DNA from: Acidobacteriota bacterium
Lineage (GTDB): Bacteria; Acidobacteriota; Blastocatellia; Pyrinomonadales; Pyrinomonadaceae
Direction of reading: 5' to 3'
Length of the DNA: 64,000 nucleotides
Assembly (NCBI GenBank): GCA_016700075.1
Contig: CP065000.1
Coordinates: 2,108,001 to 2,172,000, forward strand
Part shown: positions 49,193 to 57,786 of the stretch, one piece after another
Layout of the letters: each line of letters starts with the position of its first letter
Numbering within the stretch: position 1 is the stretch's first letter
Notes under the pieces: generated by a model
Database searches by the model: none
Told to the model about the DNA's origin: nothing
What the model saw: only the letters and a program-made list of their open reading frames with translations
Position numbers and translations under genes: made by a program

Positions 49193-50326
49193 ATGCATAA
49201 ATTCGTTCGCAGTCTCGTCACGGAATGGCGGCGTCTCGGCCTGCCGGCGGACGATGCGGCCGTCGTGATCGCCGTGTCGGGCGGCGCGGATTCGGCGAGC
49301 CTGCTCGGGGCGATGTATGAACTGCGAGAACTGGAAAAGCTAAGACTGCGGCTTGTCGCGGCGCATTTCAATCACGGGCTTCGCGGTGCGGCGAGCGATG
49401 AAGATGAGGAATTCGTTCGCGAGCTTACGACAGAGTTCCGCGTCGAATTTGCATCGGGCCGCGGCCTGATCGCGAGCGACGGCAATCTGGAAGAGAACGC
49501 CCGTCGTGCCCGCTACGCATTCCTGCGCGAAACGGCGGAACGCGTCGGTGCATTTGCCGTGCTGACGGGCCACACAATGAACGACCAAGCCGAGACGCTG
49601 CTGATGAACCTTGTGCGCGGCAGCGGCCCTGCGGGTTTGAGCGGGATGAAAGCGATCGATGCTTTCGGCAGCCGCGGAGCAACCGAGACAAGGAGACAAG
49701 GAGACAAGGAGACCGGGAGACAAGGAGACCGGAAGACGAAGCTCCTTTTTGTCGGTCAGACATCAGATACTGATCCTTTTTCTACGCATCTCCCTGTCTC
49801 CTTGTCTCCTTTTCTCCCCTTCTCCTCAACTCCTCAATTGCAATTGGTCAGGCCGCTGATGCATTGGGCGAAACGCGGCGATACCGAGATGTATTGCCGC
49901 GATGCCGGCATCGAATATCGCTATGACACGATGAACGACGACACGGCTTTTCGACGTGTGAAGATCCGCAAGATATTGCTCCCGCTGCTTGCTGATATGA
50001 ACCCCAACATCATAGAAACGCTCGCGAATACCGCCGCATTGCTGCAGCGAGAGGTTCCGCGTGAATTGCCGCCCGTCACAGAATCCGAGGACGGCAGCCT
50101 TTATGTGACGCAGCTGCGATCGCTGCCGGACAATGCTCTCGGTGATGCGCTTCGCGATTGGCTGGAAAAACGCCGCGGCACGCGGCGGCGGCTCGGGATG
50201 AAACATCTTCAGGCCGTCGAGCGTTTGGTCAAAAGTACGAAGAGCGGCCGTGTCGTCGAACTGCCGGGCGGCGGCCGCGTGATACGGTCGGGCGGGAAGT
50301 TGAGGTTCGCTGACGCAGGATCGTGA
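49193..50326 (+). CDS. tilS: tRNA(Ile)-lysidine synthase TilS, with an in-frame repeat insert
   Basis: TilS converts cytidine 34 of tRNA-Ile(CAU) to lysidine, so that it reads AUA. The ATP-binding PP-loop is VIAVSGGADSASLLGAMYEL at residues 24-43. AAHFNHGLRGAASDEDEEFV and VLTGHTMNDQAETLLMNLVR are further signatures, and KIRKILLPLLADMNPNIIET belongs to the C-terminal part. Between GLSGMKAIDAF and LVRPLMHW lie about 55 residues rich in Arg, Gln, Gly, Ser and Pro, encoded by an inverted repeat of GGAGACAAGG units. Without them the length would be near the normal 320. The start is ATG 49193. Confidence 0.94.
   Translation: MHKFVRSLVTEWRRLGLPADDAAVVIAVSGGADSASLLGAMYELRELEKLRLRLVAAHFNHGLRGAASDEDEEFVRELTTEFRVEFASGRGLIASDGNLEENARRARYAFLRETAERVGAFAVLTGHTMNDQAETLLMNLVRGSGPAGLSGMKAIDAFGSRGATETRRQGDKETGRQGDRKTKLLFVGQTSDTDPFSTHLPVSLSPFLPFSSTPQLQLVRPLMHWAKRGDTEMYCRDAGIEYRYDTMNDDTAFRRVKIRKILLPLLADMNPNIIETLANTAALLQREVPRELPPVTESEDGSLYVTQLRSLPDNALGDALRDWLEKRRGTRRRLGMKHLQAVERLVKSTKSGRVVELPGGGRVIRSGGKLRFADAGS
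49685..49810. repeat. GGAGACAAGG-type inverted repeat within tilS coding sequence
   Basis: AGGAGACAAGGAGACA (49691-49706) and TGTCTCCTTGTCTCCT (49795-49810) are exact complements. The left arm consists of several direct GGAGACAA units (49691-49730), and the right arm has matching CTCC units. The insert keeps the frame of tilS. Confidence 0.85.
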
Positions 50327-50359
50327 CCGTGCGGCGTATGCGCGATAGCAACGAAAGGG

Positions 50360-50388
50360 TTGAAAATACGGGTTGCGCCCACTAGAAT
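50360..50388 (+). promoter_or_regulatory. Sigma-70 promoter upstream of ftsH
   Basis: TTGAAA (50360-50365) and TAGAAT (50383-50388) lie 17 bp apart. Transcription would begin near 50395, giving a leader of about 120 nt before the TTG at 50516. Confidence 0.6.
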
Positions 50389-50515
50389 CGAAAGTTGCCC
50401 CTGCGATAAGTGCCGTACCGTATTCAGCACAACGCGAGGGACGCGGCAATCATCTAAAATGCTTTGCTGCTGAACGCACGCCCGTTGGAAAGTGGCTTGC
50501 GTTGGAGGTTTTAAA

Positions 50516-52438
50516 TTGAATTCTAAGGGAAAGCAAGTTTTTCTTTGGCTGATGATAATCTCGTCGGCGCTCATTTTCGTGTGGTATCTGCAGTCAAAGC
50601 AGACCACTCCGCCGAAAGAGCTGTCGTTTGACGCGGCGCTGACGCAGATAAAGAACAAGGACATCAAAGAGGTCACGATCAAGTCAGATTCGCTCGAGCT
50701 TGTAAATCAAGGCGATGTGAAGATGACCGCAAAGCTCGATTCGAGCGATTCCACGCGTGATCAGATCTATGCTGCGTCGACCGATACAGATACGGTCATC
50801 AAGCTGGAACCTGCGTCCAGCGGTTTTGGCTGGCTGATACTGGTCAACGCGCTTCCGTTCCTGCTGCTAATGGGCTTTCTGCTGTTCACGCTGCGGCAAA
50901 TGCAGGCAGGCGGGAATAAGGCACTTTCGTTCGGTAAATCCAAAGCGAAGCTGCTGAACAATCAGCAGAAACGCGTTACGTTCAAGGACGTTGCCGGCGT
51001 TGATGAGGCGAAAGATGAGCTGCAGGAGATCATAGAGTTCCTGAAAGATCCGCAGAAGTTTCAAAAGCTCGGCGGCAAGATACCGAAGGGCGTCCTGATG
51101 GTCGGCCCGCCGGGGACAGGAAAAACCTTGCTTGCTAAAGCCGTAGCAGGCGAAGCGAACGTTCCTTTCTTTTCAATTTCGGGCTCGGATTTTGTCGAAA
51201 TGTTTGTCGGTGTCGGAGCGAGCCGCGTTCGCGACCTGTTCGAACAGGGCAAAAAGAACGCCCCCTGCATCATCTTCATTGACGAGATCGATGCCGTGGG
51301 CCGTCATCGCGGGGCAGGCCTCGGCGGCGGACACGATGAACGTGAACAGACGTTGAACCAACTGCTCGTCGAAATGGACGGCTTCGAATCGAATGACGGC
51401 GTCATCCTGATGGCTTCGACCAACAGGCCGGACGTGCTCGATCCGGCGCTGCTTCGCCCGGGCCGTTTCGACCGCCGTGTCGTCGTCGGACGTCCGGACG
51501 TCCGCGGCCGCGAAGGCATCCTGAAAGTTCACACGAAAAAGATCCCGCTCGACGAGAACGTCGATGTCAGCGTCATCGCACGCGGTACGCCGGGCTTTAC
51601 GGGTGCCGATCTGGCGAACATCGTCAATGAGGCGGCTTTGAATGCCGCGCGTTACAACAAGAAGGTCGTCACGATGAACGACTTTGAGGTCGCCAAAGAC
51701 AAGGTCATCATGGGCACCGAACGCAAGTCGATGGTCATTTCCGATGAGGAAAAGCGCATCACTGCATATCACGAGGCCGGCCATACGCTCGTCGGGCTCA
51801 AGGTGCCGAACATCGACCCTGTGCACAAGGTCACCATCATCCCTCGCGGGATGGCTCTCGGGCTGACGATGTATTTGCCGGAAAAAGACCGCCTGAGCGC
51901 GTCGAAAGAGTATTTGCTCGGCCAGATCGCAATGGCGATGGGCGGACGCATCGCTGAGGACGTCTTTATCGGCAGCATCACTACCGGTGCGGCCAACGAC
52001 ATCGAAAAAGCGACAGAGGTAGCCCGTGCGATGGTGTGCGAATACGGCATGTCGGAGCTTGGGCCTCTGACCTTCGGCAAAAAGGAAGAGCAGATCTTCC
52101 TCGGCCGCGAGATCGCCCAGCATCGTGATTATTCGGAAGATACCGCGATCAGGATCGATGAACAGGTACAGAAAATAATCAACGAACAGTATTCTCGTGC
52201 CGAAACCATTATTCGAGAGAACAAGGACGCCCTGATCCGTCTTGCTGAGGCGCTACTCGAATACGAGACGCTGGATGCCGTGCAAATAAGGCGTGTCGTC
52301 GCCGGGCTGCCGCTCGACGTTGAAGCTCCCGCATCAACGGACGACGATAAGCCTTCCGATACCGAAGAAAAGAGCGGGTCGCGTCTGACCGACACGATAC
52401 TGCCGCCGATAACCGGCAATGATCCGGTGACGGCTTAA
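50516..52438 (+). CDS. ftsH: ATP-dependent zinc metalloprotease FtsH
   Basis: FtsH is a membrane-bound AAA+ protease that degrades unstable and misassembled membrane proteins. Two transmembrane helices (about residues 8-22 and 104-124) flank a periplasmic region. The AAA domain has Walker A GPPGTGKTLLAKAV (near 196), Walker B CIIFIDEIDAVGRHRG, and the SRH arginines in LLRPGRFDRRVV. The zinc site is AYHEAGHTLVG (near 418) with downstream Asp. Length 640 is typical. The TTG at 50516 is chosen because GGAGG lies seven bases upstream and the hydrophobic helix follows at once. It is a single gene between tilS and folP; the acidic tail DDDKPSDTEEKSG is poorly conserved. Confidence 0.96.
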   Translation: MNSKGKQVFLWLMIISSALIFVWYLQSKQTTPPKELSFDAALTQIKNKDIKEVTIKSDSLELVNQGDVKMTAKLDSSDSTRDQIYAASTDTDTVIKLEPASSGFGWLILVNALPFLLLMGFLLFTLRQMQAGGNKALSFGKSKAKLLNNQQKRVTFKDVAGVDEAKDELQEIIEFLKDPQKFQKLGGKIPKGVLMVGPPGTGKTLLAKAVAGEANVPFFSISGSDFVEMFVGVGASRVRDLFEQGKKNAPCIIFIDEIDAVGRHRGAGLGGGHDEREQTLNQLLVEMDGFESNDGVILMASTNRPDVLDPALLRPGRFDRRVVVGRPDVRGREGILKVHTKKIPLDENVDVSVIARGTPGFTGADLANIVNEAALNAARYNKKVVTMNDFEVAKDKVIMGTERKSMVISDEEKRITAYHEAGHTLVGLKVPNIDPVHKVTIIPRGMALGLTMYLPEKDRLSASKEYLLGQIAMAMGGRIAEDVFIGSITTGAANDIEKATEVARAMVCEYGMSELGPLTFGKKEEQIFLGREIAQHRDYSEDTAIRIDEQVQKIINEQYSRAETIIRENKDALIRLAEALLEYETLDAVQIRRVVAGLPLDVEAPASTDDDKPSDTEEKSGSRLTDTILPPITGNDPVTA

Positions 52439-52449
52439 GCGGAGCGAAA

Positions 52450-52550
52450 AAGGAAAAAGGAAAAGGATAATTTCAAAAGGTTAAAGACCTAGAGCGAAAG
52501 GCGAAAGTGGGCACAGTGCTTTACTTTTGCCTTTTGCCTTTTTACTTTTG
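52450..52550. repeat. Purine/pyrimidine-rich inverted repeat between ftsH and folP
   Basis: An A/G-rich arm of GGAAAAA units (52450-52466) faces a T/C-rich arm containing CTTTTGCCTTTTGCC (52524-52538) and more. The match is imperfect, about 20 bp. The right arm ends just before the folP ATG at 52555. Confidence 0.6.
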
Positions 52551-52554
52551 ACCT

Positions 52555-53415
52555 ATGCTTTCCTGGCAGACATCACGCCGAACCATCGCCCTCGGCCGGC
52601 CGTTGGTAATGGGCATTTTGAACGTCACGCCCGACAGCTTTTCGGACGGCGGGCGATTTAATGCTCCCGATGCCGCTTCGAGACGCATCGAGCAGATGAT
52701 CGCTGACGGGGCGGACATCATCGACATCGGCGGCGAGTCAACGCGGCCGGGCAGCGAACAGGTCGATGCGGATGAAGAGATCCGGCGTGTCATTCCTGCG
52801 ATCGGATCCGCATTGCATTTTGACGTGCCCGTCTCGGTCGATACAAGCAAGTCATCGGTCGCCCGTGCCGCGATCGACGCAGGAGCTGAGATCATAAATG
52901 ATATTTCCGGCCTTCGATTTGACGGCGATATGGCAGCAGCGGCCGCAGAAACGGGAGCAGGGCTTGTGCTGATGCATTCACGCGGCGATTTTGCCGATAT
53001 GCATTCGCAGCCGGCGGTCGCAAATATATTTGACGAGGTTTGCAGCGGGCTTACCGCCAGCGTTGAAAAAGCAGAGGCCGCAGGCATCGTATCTGAAAAG
53101 ATCGTGCTCGATGTCGGCATCGGCTTTGGAAAAACGTTGGAGCAAAATCTAGAATTGCTCGCGCGTCACGCCGGGATCGCCCGCGGATTTGACGGCATAC
53201 CGTTTCTGATCGGCGTATCGCGAAAGTCCTTTATCGGGAAGATATTGGGCGACGCGTCGCCGGAAAAGAGGCTCGCAGGCAGCCTTGCCGCCGCTCTTTA
53301 CGCTGTCGAACGCGGTGCCGCGATCGTCCGCACACATGATGTGAAAGAGACCGCCGATGCATTACGAATTCATCACGCAATATCTCAGAGCGAACCGAAT
53401 TCCGTACGCTCGTGA
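52555..53415 (+). CDS. folP: Dihydropteroate synthase
   Basis: FolP condenses p-aminobenzoate with dihydropterin pyrophosphate, the sulfonamide target step of folate synthesis. The pterin-site signatures MGILNVTPDSFSDGGRF (near residue 19) and DIIDIGGESTRPGSEQV are clear. SVDTSKSSVARAAIDAGAEI and LDVGIGFGKTLEQNLELL follow in the expected order, with GVSRKSFIG near 220 and an RTHDVKE close to the end. Length 286 fits. The right arm of an inverted repeat abuts its start. lptE-like and holA follow on the same strand with short gaps, so they may share a transcript. Confidence 0.96.
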   Translation: MLSWQTSRRTIALGRPLVMGILNVTPDSFSDGGRFNAPDAASRRIEQMIADGADIIDIGGESTRPGSEQVDADEEIRRVIPAIGSALHFDVPVSVDTSKSSVARAAIDAGAEIINDISGLRFDGDMAAAAAETGAGLVLMHSRGDFADMHSQPAVANIFDEVCSGLTASVEKAEAAGIVSEKIVLDVGIGFGKTLEQNLELLARHAGIARGFDGIPFLIGVSRKSFIGKILGDASPEKRLAGSLAAALYAVERGAAIVRTHDVKETADALRIHHAISQSEPNSVRS

Positions 53416-53433
53416 TATCATGACAAAAACAAG

Positions 53434-53988
53434 ATGAGGCAGTATTTCACAGTTCTTTCGCTCACGCTGCTGTTGCTCGCGACGGCGGGTTTTACCGAAT
53501 GCTACAAGCCGGTCACGGGCTCAGGCGTTCTGAAGAATATCAAGGTCGTCGCCGTGCCGGCGTTCCAATTTGAGGCGCAGGGCGTGCGCTATCGTGTGGA
53601 AGCCCGCTTCACCGAAGCGGTCAGCCGCGAGCTGATACGCCGCGGCGGCGGCATCAAGGTTCAAAGTACGCTGAACCGTGCCGACGCTGTGATCGAAGGA
53701 ACTATTCGCGATTTCAGTTTCACGGGTGTGCTGCTCGACAGCGAAGGCAGAGCACGCGTTTACGAGGTGACCATTGTCACCGCCGTTACTGTCCGCGACC
53801 TGCGAAACAACAACATCATTTACGACAATCAGAATTTCATTTTCCGCGATTCGTTCGAATTCAGCGATGATCCGAGATCTTTCTTTAACGAGGAAGACCC
53901 TGCCGTAGAGCGTATGGCGCGTTCATTCGCGGCGGCTGCGGTCTCTGCTTTCATCAATGGCGTCGGCGTACGCGAAGAGAAGAAATAG
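53434..53988 (+). CDS. LptE-like outer-membrane LPS assembly protein
   Basis: LptE plugs the LptD barrel that places LPS in the outer leaflet. The 184-residue protein has a signal segment (VLSLTLLLLATAGF), a Cys at about 22, and the family layout KVVAVPAFQFEAQGVRYRVE, TEAVSRELIRRGG, then DAVIEGTIRDFSFTGVLLDS and the strand VTIVTAVTVRDLRNNNIIYD. The cysteine is preceded by Glu (FTEC), not by a normal lipobox, so lipid attachment is uncertain. The gene is followed by holA six bases later, the same order as lptE-holA in proteobacteria, which supports the call. Confidence 0.75.
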   Translation: MRQYFTVLSLTLLLLATAGFTECYKPVTGSGVLKNIKVVAVPAFQFEAQGVRYRVEARFTEAVSRELIRRGGGIKVQSTLNRADAVIEGTIRDFSFTGVLLDSEGRARVYEVTIVTAVTVRDLRNNNIIYDNQNFIFRDSFEFSDDPRSFFNEEDPAVERMARSFAAAAVSAFINGVGVREEKK

Positions 53989-53994
53989 AATTTC

Positions 53995-55035
53995 ATGCCT
54001 TATAAACGCGAAGACCTGCGGGCTCAACTGAAACGCGGCGAACTGTCGTCGGTTTATGTGCTTTTCGGAGCCGAGACCTACCTTCGCGACCTTGCCGCAA
54101 AGACGATAGCCGATCGGGCTTTTAACGAGGGCGACGCGCGTGATTTCAACGAAACGTCGTTTGCTCTTGCAAAGGCAGGCGAGCTCGCCGGTGTGCTCAC
54201 TGCGGCGTATCAGATGCCGATGATGGCAAGCCGCCGCCTCGTCCGCGTAACGAACGTCAGGATCACGCAATCAGGACGCGGAGATACTATCAAAGAAGAG
54301 GAAGATGAGAACGCCCTGCGGAGCTATCTCGATGATCCCGCAAAGGATTCGATCGTCATTTTTGTGGCGGACGAGCTGAACGGCGTCCGGCGCATGGGCA
54401 AACTGCTTCGTGAGAAAGCCTTCGCTGTGGATTTTGAACCGATGGCGGACGCAGAGCTAACAAATTGGGCCGCGGACCGGATAAGTGAAACAGGCTGCGA
54501 AATAGAAAGACCGGCTCTTGACCTGTTGGTAAAACGGGCCGGTCCTGACGTGCGTCGAGTGACGAATGAGGCGTCAAAACTGGTTACCGCTGCGTTACCT
54601 GACAAACTGATAACTGCCGAGCTTGTCGACGAACTCGTGCCGTTCACGCGGGAGCTCGACAATTTCGAATTCGGCAGACACCTGGTCGCGGGCGACCGTC
54701 CGGCAGCATTGCGTGTCCTGCGGAAGATAATCGATGACGGCGCAGAGCCTTTGATGATACTCGGGCTGATAGCCTACAATGTCCGCCGTCTGCTGATCGC
54801 CAAAGAAATGATGGAGCATTCCGCTGACAGGCGCGATGTCGCAAATGTCCTCAAGCTCAGATACAGCGACCAGGAATCATTTTTGGCGGCCGCAAGACGT
54901 GCTGATGCGGACCGTCTCAGAAAGGCGGTCATCCGCATCGCCGAGACCGACGTCGCGCTGAAAACTTCCATCGGCGGCGGCGGAGATGCGGGCGGCCGTA
55001 TGCTGCTGGAAATGCTTGTCTGCGAACTTGCCTAG
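53995..55035 (+). CDS. holA: DNA polymerase III subunit delta
   Basis: The delta subunit opens the beta clamp within the clamp loader. The 346-residue protein shows the N-terminal VYVLFGAETYLRDLAAKTIA, a middle DELNGVRRMGKLLREKAFAV, a C-terminal helical collar (LLVKRAGPDVRRVTNEASKL, FGRHLVAGDRPAALRVLRKI) and the final LETxVALKTS-like stretch. These are standard for HolA, and no Walker lysine is expected. It follows the lptE-like gene with six bases between. Its 3' end overlaps the convergent zinc-ribbon gene by four bases. Confidence 0.92.
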   Translation: MPYKREDLRAQLKRGELSSVYVLFGAETYLRDLAAKTIADRAFNEGDARDFNETSFALAKAGELAGVLTAAYQMPMMASRRLVRVTNVRITQSGRGDTIKEEEDENALRSYLDDPAKDSIVIFVADELNGVRRMGKLLREKAFAVDFEPMADAELTNWAADRISETGCEIERPALDLLVKRAGPDVRRVTNEASKLVTAALPDKLITAELVDELVPFTRELDNFEFGRHLVAGDRPAALRVLRKIIDDGAEPLMILGLIAYNVRRLLIAKEMMEHSADRRDVANVLKLRYSDQESFLAAARRADADRLRKAVIRIAETDVALKTSIGGGGDAGGRMLLEMLVCELA

Positions 55036-55760
55036 ACCGCTTCCAATCCAGAAGCTTTATTAAAATTAAAATAGAGATCGTTGTAGTCGCCTAACGCTCT
55101 GTTCAGTATTAGCGGCAGCTGTTTGATGTCGTTGTTGTTGACGATGAGATTCAGGTTCCGCATGAACGCTTCCTGAGCGTTCATCGTCGTACCCTGATCC
55201 TCGAGCGAGATCAGGAACAGCCTACGGCGTTCGGACGAGTACATGGAATTGGCCCGCTGCTGTATCACGGCGGCACCGCCGCTTTCCTGTGCAAAGTCAG
55301 GCGAGAATATGAGTATCTCGGTCTTTCCGTCGCGAAGCCTTTCGTTTGCCTGTGCCGGATTTTGAGCGACGTAGACCTTGTAGCCGGAGCCGGCAAGCAG
55401 TTTTGCCACTTCGTCCCGCTGCTCACCGAGGCACAGGAGGACGCGGCGCGGCTTTTCGTCGTCATCGTCGTCATCCAGCTTGCTTTTTTCGCCGTGCAGT
55501 GCAGAAAGCAGCGTCCGGAGCGATTCGTTGACCTGCTTTTCGACCTCGCGCTTTGCGAACTCGGCAGCGTTGTCGCCGGTCGGTTGTGCAGGCTGATTGG
55601 CTGCGAGTTGTTCGACCGGAGAAACGGCCCTGCCGCCCGCACCTTTCTGAACTCGCAGTAGGTTTTGACACCGCGGACAACGAACCGAGAAGCTCCCTGC
55701 CGGGATCTTTGATTCGTCAAGCTGTAACGAGACTGAGCAACTATCGCATCTAATGATCAT
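55032..55760 (-). CDS. MJ0042-type zinc-ribbon protein of unknown function
   Basis: Residues 1-36 form a zinc ribbon with two CxxC pairs (IIRCDSCSVSLQLDESKIPA, FSVRCPRCQNLLRV), as in many proteobacterial and acidobacterial regulators. A linker rich in Gln, Pro and Asp (KLDDDDDDEKP) leads to a C-terminal region of about 130 residues (RRVLLCLGEQRDEVAKLLAG, EILIFSPDFAQESGGAAVI) that looks like a receiver-like alpha/beta fold without an obvious phosphoacceptor site. The gene lies downstream of a pilT-like gene on the same strand, with a 27-bp gap, and may act with it in motility or its regulation. Confidence 0.7.
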   Translation of the reverse strand: MIIRCDSCSVSLQLDESKIPAGSFSVRCPRCQNLLRVQKGAGGRAVSPVEQLAANQPAQPTGDNAAEFAKREVEKQVNESLRTLLSALHGEKSKLDDDDDDEKPRRVLLCLGEQRDEVAKLLAGSGYKVYVAQNPAQANERLRDGKTEILIFSPDFAQESGGAAVIQQRANSMYSSERRRLFLISLEDQGTTMNAQEAFMRNLNLIVNNNDIKQLPLILNRALGDYNDLYFNFNKASGLEAV

Positions 55761-55787
55761 ATCTGTATTACCGGCACGAAACGGCCT

Positions 55788-56996
55788 TTATTCCATCATG
55801 TTCAAAACCGAGTCAGGGTCTTTTGTCGCCGGCGGCGGCGGAGCAACGGCCTGTTTAGAGAGAGCCTCTTTTCTATGTACCTGCATGTAATCTTCTGTCG
55901 ATGCCAGGCCCGAAAGCTGAAGGAGCAAATTGTTTTGATTTGTAGCAAAAGCGAGGCCGTCTTCCATGGTGATCTTCTTCGACTCGATCAGATCGCGGAT
56001 GACGGTATCGAAATCCTGCATTCCGTCCAGATCACCGTCACGAATGGCGTCGAGCAGCGTCTTGCCTTCGCTTTCGCCGCGTTCGATATACTCGCGTGTT
56101 CGCGGATTCGATTTCAGGATCTCGACCGCCGCTATGCGGCCGCGGCCGTCAGCCGTCGGGATAAGCCGCTGCGAGACGATATAGCGGAATGTCTGGGCAA
56201 GGCGCGTGCGTATGATCCGCTCTTCGTTCTTGGGATAAAGGCCGATAATGCGGTCGATGGTCTTTGACGCATCGATGGTGTGCAGGGTCGAAAGGACAAG
56301 GTGGCCCGTTTCGGCGGCTTCGAGGGCGATCTCAGCCGTCTCGAGGTCGCGCATCTCGCCGACCAGGATGACCTTCGGCGCCTGTCGAAGTGCGGCACGC
56401 AGAGCGGACGCAAAATCGCGCGTATCTGCGCCGATCTCACGCTGATTGATCGTGCTCTTTTTGTGAGAGTGGAGAAATTCGATCGGGTCCTCGATGGTGA
56501 CGATGTGATACGCCTTTGTTTCGTTTATCTTGTCGATGATCGCCGCAAGCGTCGAGCTCTTTCCTGAACCCGTGGGCCCCGTCAGCAGAACTACGCCGTT
56601 GCGAATGTCCGCGATCTGGGCAAGCTGCGGAGGCAGCCTGAGCGACTCAAAACTCGGTATCTCATGCGGAATGACACGCATCACGATCGAGTATGTGCTC
56701 CGCTGCTGAAAGATGTTCACACGGAAACGGCACTTGCCCGGCAAAGCGTAGCTGAGGTCCGCGGTTCTGAGGCGGGCGAGGTGATCGGCGGCGTCAGGAT
56801 TGTCGCGGATCAGCGCCATCGCTATCATCTCGGTCTGAAACGCGCTCAGTTTACCGAGCCCAAGCGGAGATGTCGGATAGAGTACGCCGTTGATCTCGAC
56901 CTGCGGCTTTTGACCGCACGAAAAATTGAGGTCACTGACGTTCTCAGACGTGAGCAGCATTTGCTCTATGATCGGTGCTATATCAAGCAGACTCAT
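55788..56996 (-). CDS. PilT-family type IV pilus retraction ATPase
   Basis: PilT and PilU hexamers depolymerise type IV pili for twitching motility. The 402-residue protein has Walker A LTGPTGSGKSSTLAAIIDKI (about 135-150), the Asp box TIEDPIEFLHSHKKSTINQR, Walker B RQAPKVILVGEMRDLETAEI and the His box ETGHLVLSTLHTIDAS. The AIRDGDLDGMQDFD region is also found in PilT. The C-terminal 40 residues are Pro- and Ala-rich. It might be PilT or PilU; no other pilus gene is near. A zinc-ribbon protein gene follows. A weak inverted repeat (CCGATGCCCGTATCGG, 57098-57113) upstream may mark its promoter or the end of thiE. Confidence 0.93.
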   Translation of the reverse strand: MSLLDIAPIIEQMLLTSENVSDLNFSCGQKPQVEINGVLYPTSPLGLGKLSAFQTEMIAMALIRDNPDAADHLARLRTADLSYALPGKCRFRVNIFQQRSTYSIVMRVIPHEIPSFESLRLPPQLAQIADIRNGVVLLTGPTGSGKSSTLAAIIDKINETKAYHIVTIEDPIEFLHSHKKSTINQREIGADTRDFASALRAALRQAPKVILVGEMRDLETAEIALEAAETGHLVLSTLHTIDASKTIDRIIGLYPKNEERIIRTRLAQTFRYIVSQRLIPTADGRGRIAAVEILKSNPRTREYIERGESEGKTLLDAIRDGDLDGMQDFDTVIRDLIESKKITMEDGLAFATNQNNLLLQLSGLASTEDYMQVHRKEALSKQAVAPPPPATKDPDSVLNMME

Positions 56997-57140
56997 TTGT
57001 AGGTGTTGCTCCTGAACAAAGGTTCACCGGGGAAGGCGTTTGGTGAGGAATGTCCACAACGCGTGCCGAGCGGCACACGCCGTCAGAAAAATGATAACCG
57101 ATGCCCGTATCGGAATGCAAGACAAAAGTCAACAGCGTTG

Positions 57141-57782
57141 TTAATTGTTGTTCGCTATTCTGATCAGTTCGGAAAGACGGGAGGAAATATCTGAATCATC
57201 GCCGTAAATGGCTGATATGACAGCCGCGGAATCGGCGCCGGCGGCCAGCACCCCGGAAATTCGAAGTTCGCTGATGCCGCCTATCGCTACCAGCGGTATG
57301 ACGCCGATCGCTGCCCGAACCGCGGTAATGCCCTCGATACCGACCACAGGCTCAGTATCTTCTTTTGTATCAGTAGAAAAAATTGGCCCGACGGCAATGT
57401 AGTCCACAGGCAGCTTCGCGGCCGCAGTTGCCTGTTCTATGTTGTGCGTTGAGTAGCCGATGATCGCTTCAGCACCCAACATTTCGCGTGCCGCGTCGGG
57501 CGGAAGATCGGTTTGGCCCAGATGTACGCCTGCCGCCCCAGACATCAGAGCTATATCGACACGGTCATTGATGATGATCTTTACGTCAAACTCTCTGCCT
57601 GCCGCGACAGCTTCCCGAGCCATCGTCAAGAATTCACCCGACGGCAAGTTCTTTTCGCGAACTTGGATCAATGACGCCCCGCCCAGAGCAAGCTCGCGCA
57701 CCTGATCGGCGTGCGGCATGCCGGAAAGACGGCGGTCAGTTATCGGATAGATCTTCGGAAGGTCAAATTTCACGGAGGGCAC
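57141..57782 (-). CDS. thiE: Thiamine-phosphate synthase
   Basis: ThiE couples the pyrimidine and thiazole moieties of thiamine. The TIM-barrel sequence has YPITDRRLSGMPHADQVREL, GGASLIQVREKNLPSGEFL, IIINDRVDIALMSGAAGVHL with GQTDLPPDAAREMLG, then TEPVVGIEGITAVRAAI and PLVAIGGIS with the phosphate-binding glycine loop. Length 213 fits. No TPP riboswitch precedes it; the RimI-like gene ends four bases upstream, so it is inside an operon. No other thiamine gene lies in the window. Confidence 0.95.
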   Translation of the reverse strand: MPSVKFDLPKIYPITDRRLSGMPHADQVRELALGGASLIQVREKNLPSGEFLTMAREAVAAGREFDVKIIINDRVDIALMSGAAGVHLGQTDLPPDAAREMLGAEAIIGYSTHNIEQATAAAKLPVDYIAVGPIFSTDTKEDTEPVVGIEGITAVRAAIGVIPLVAIGGISELRISGVLAAGADSAAVISAIYGDDSDISSRLSELIRIANNN

Positions 57783-57786
57783 ATTT

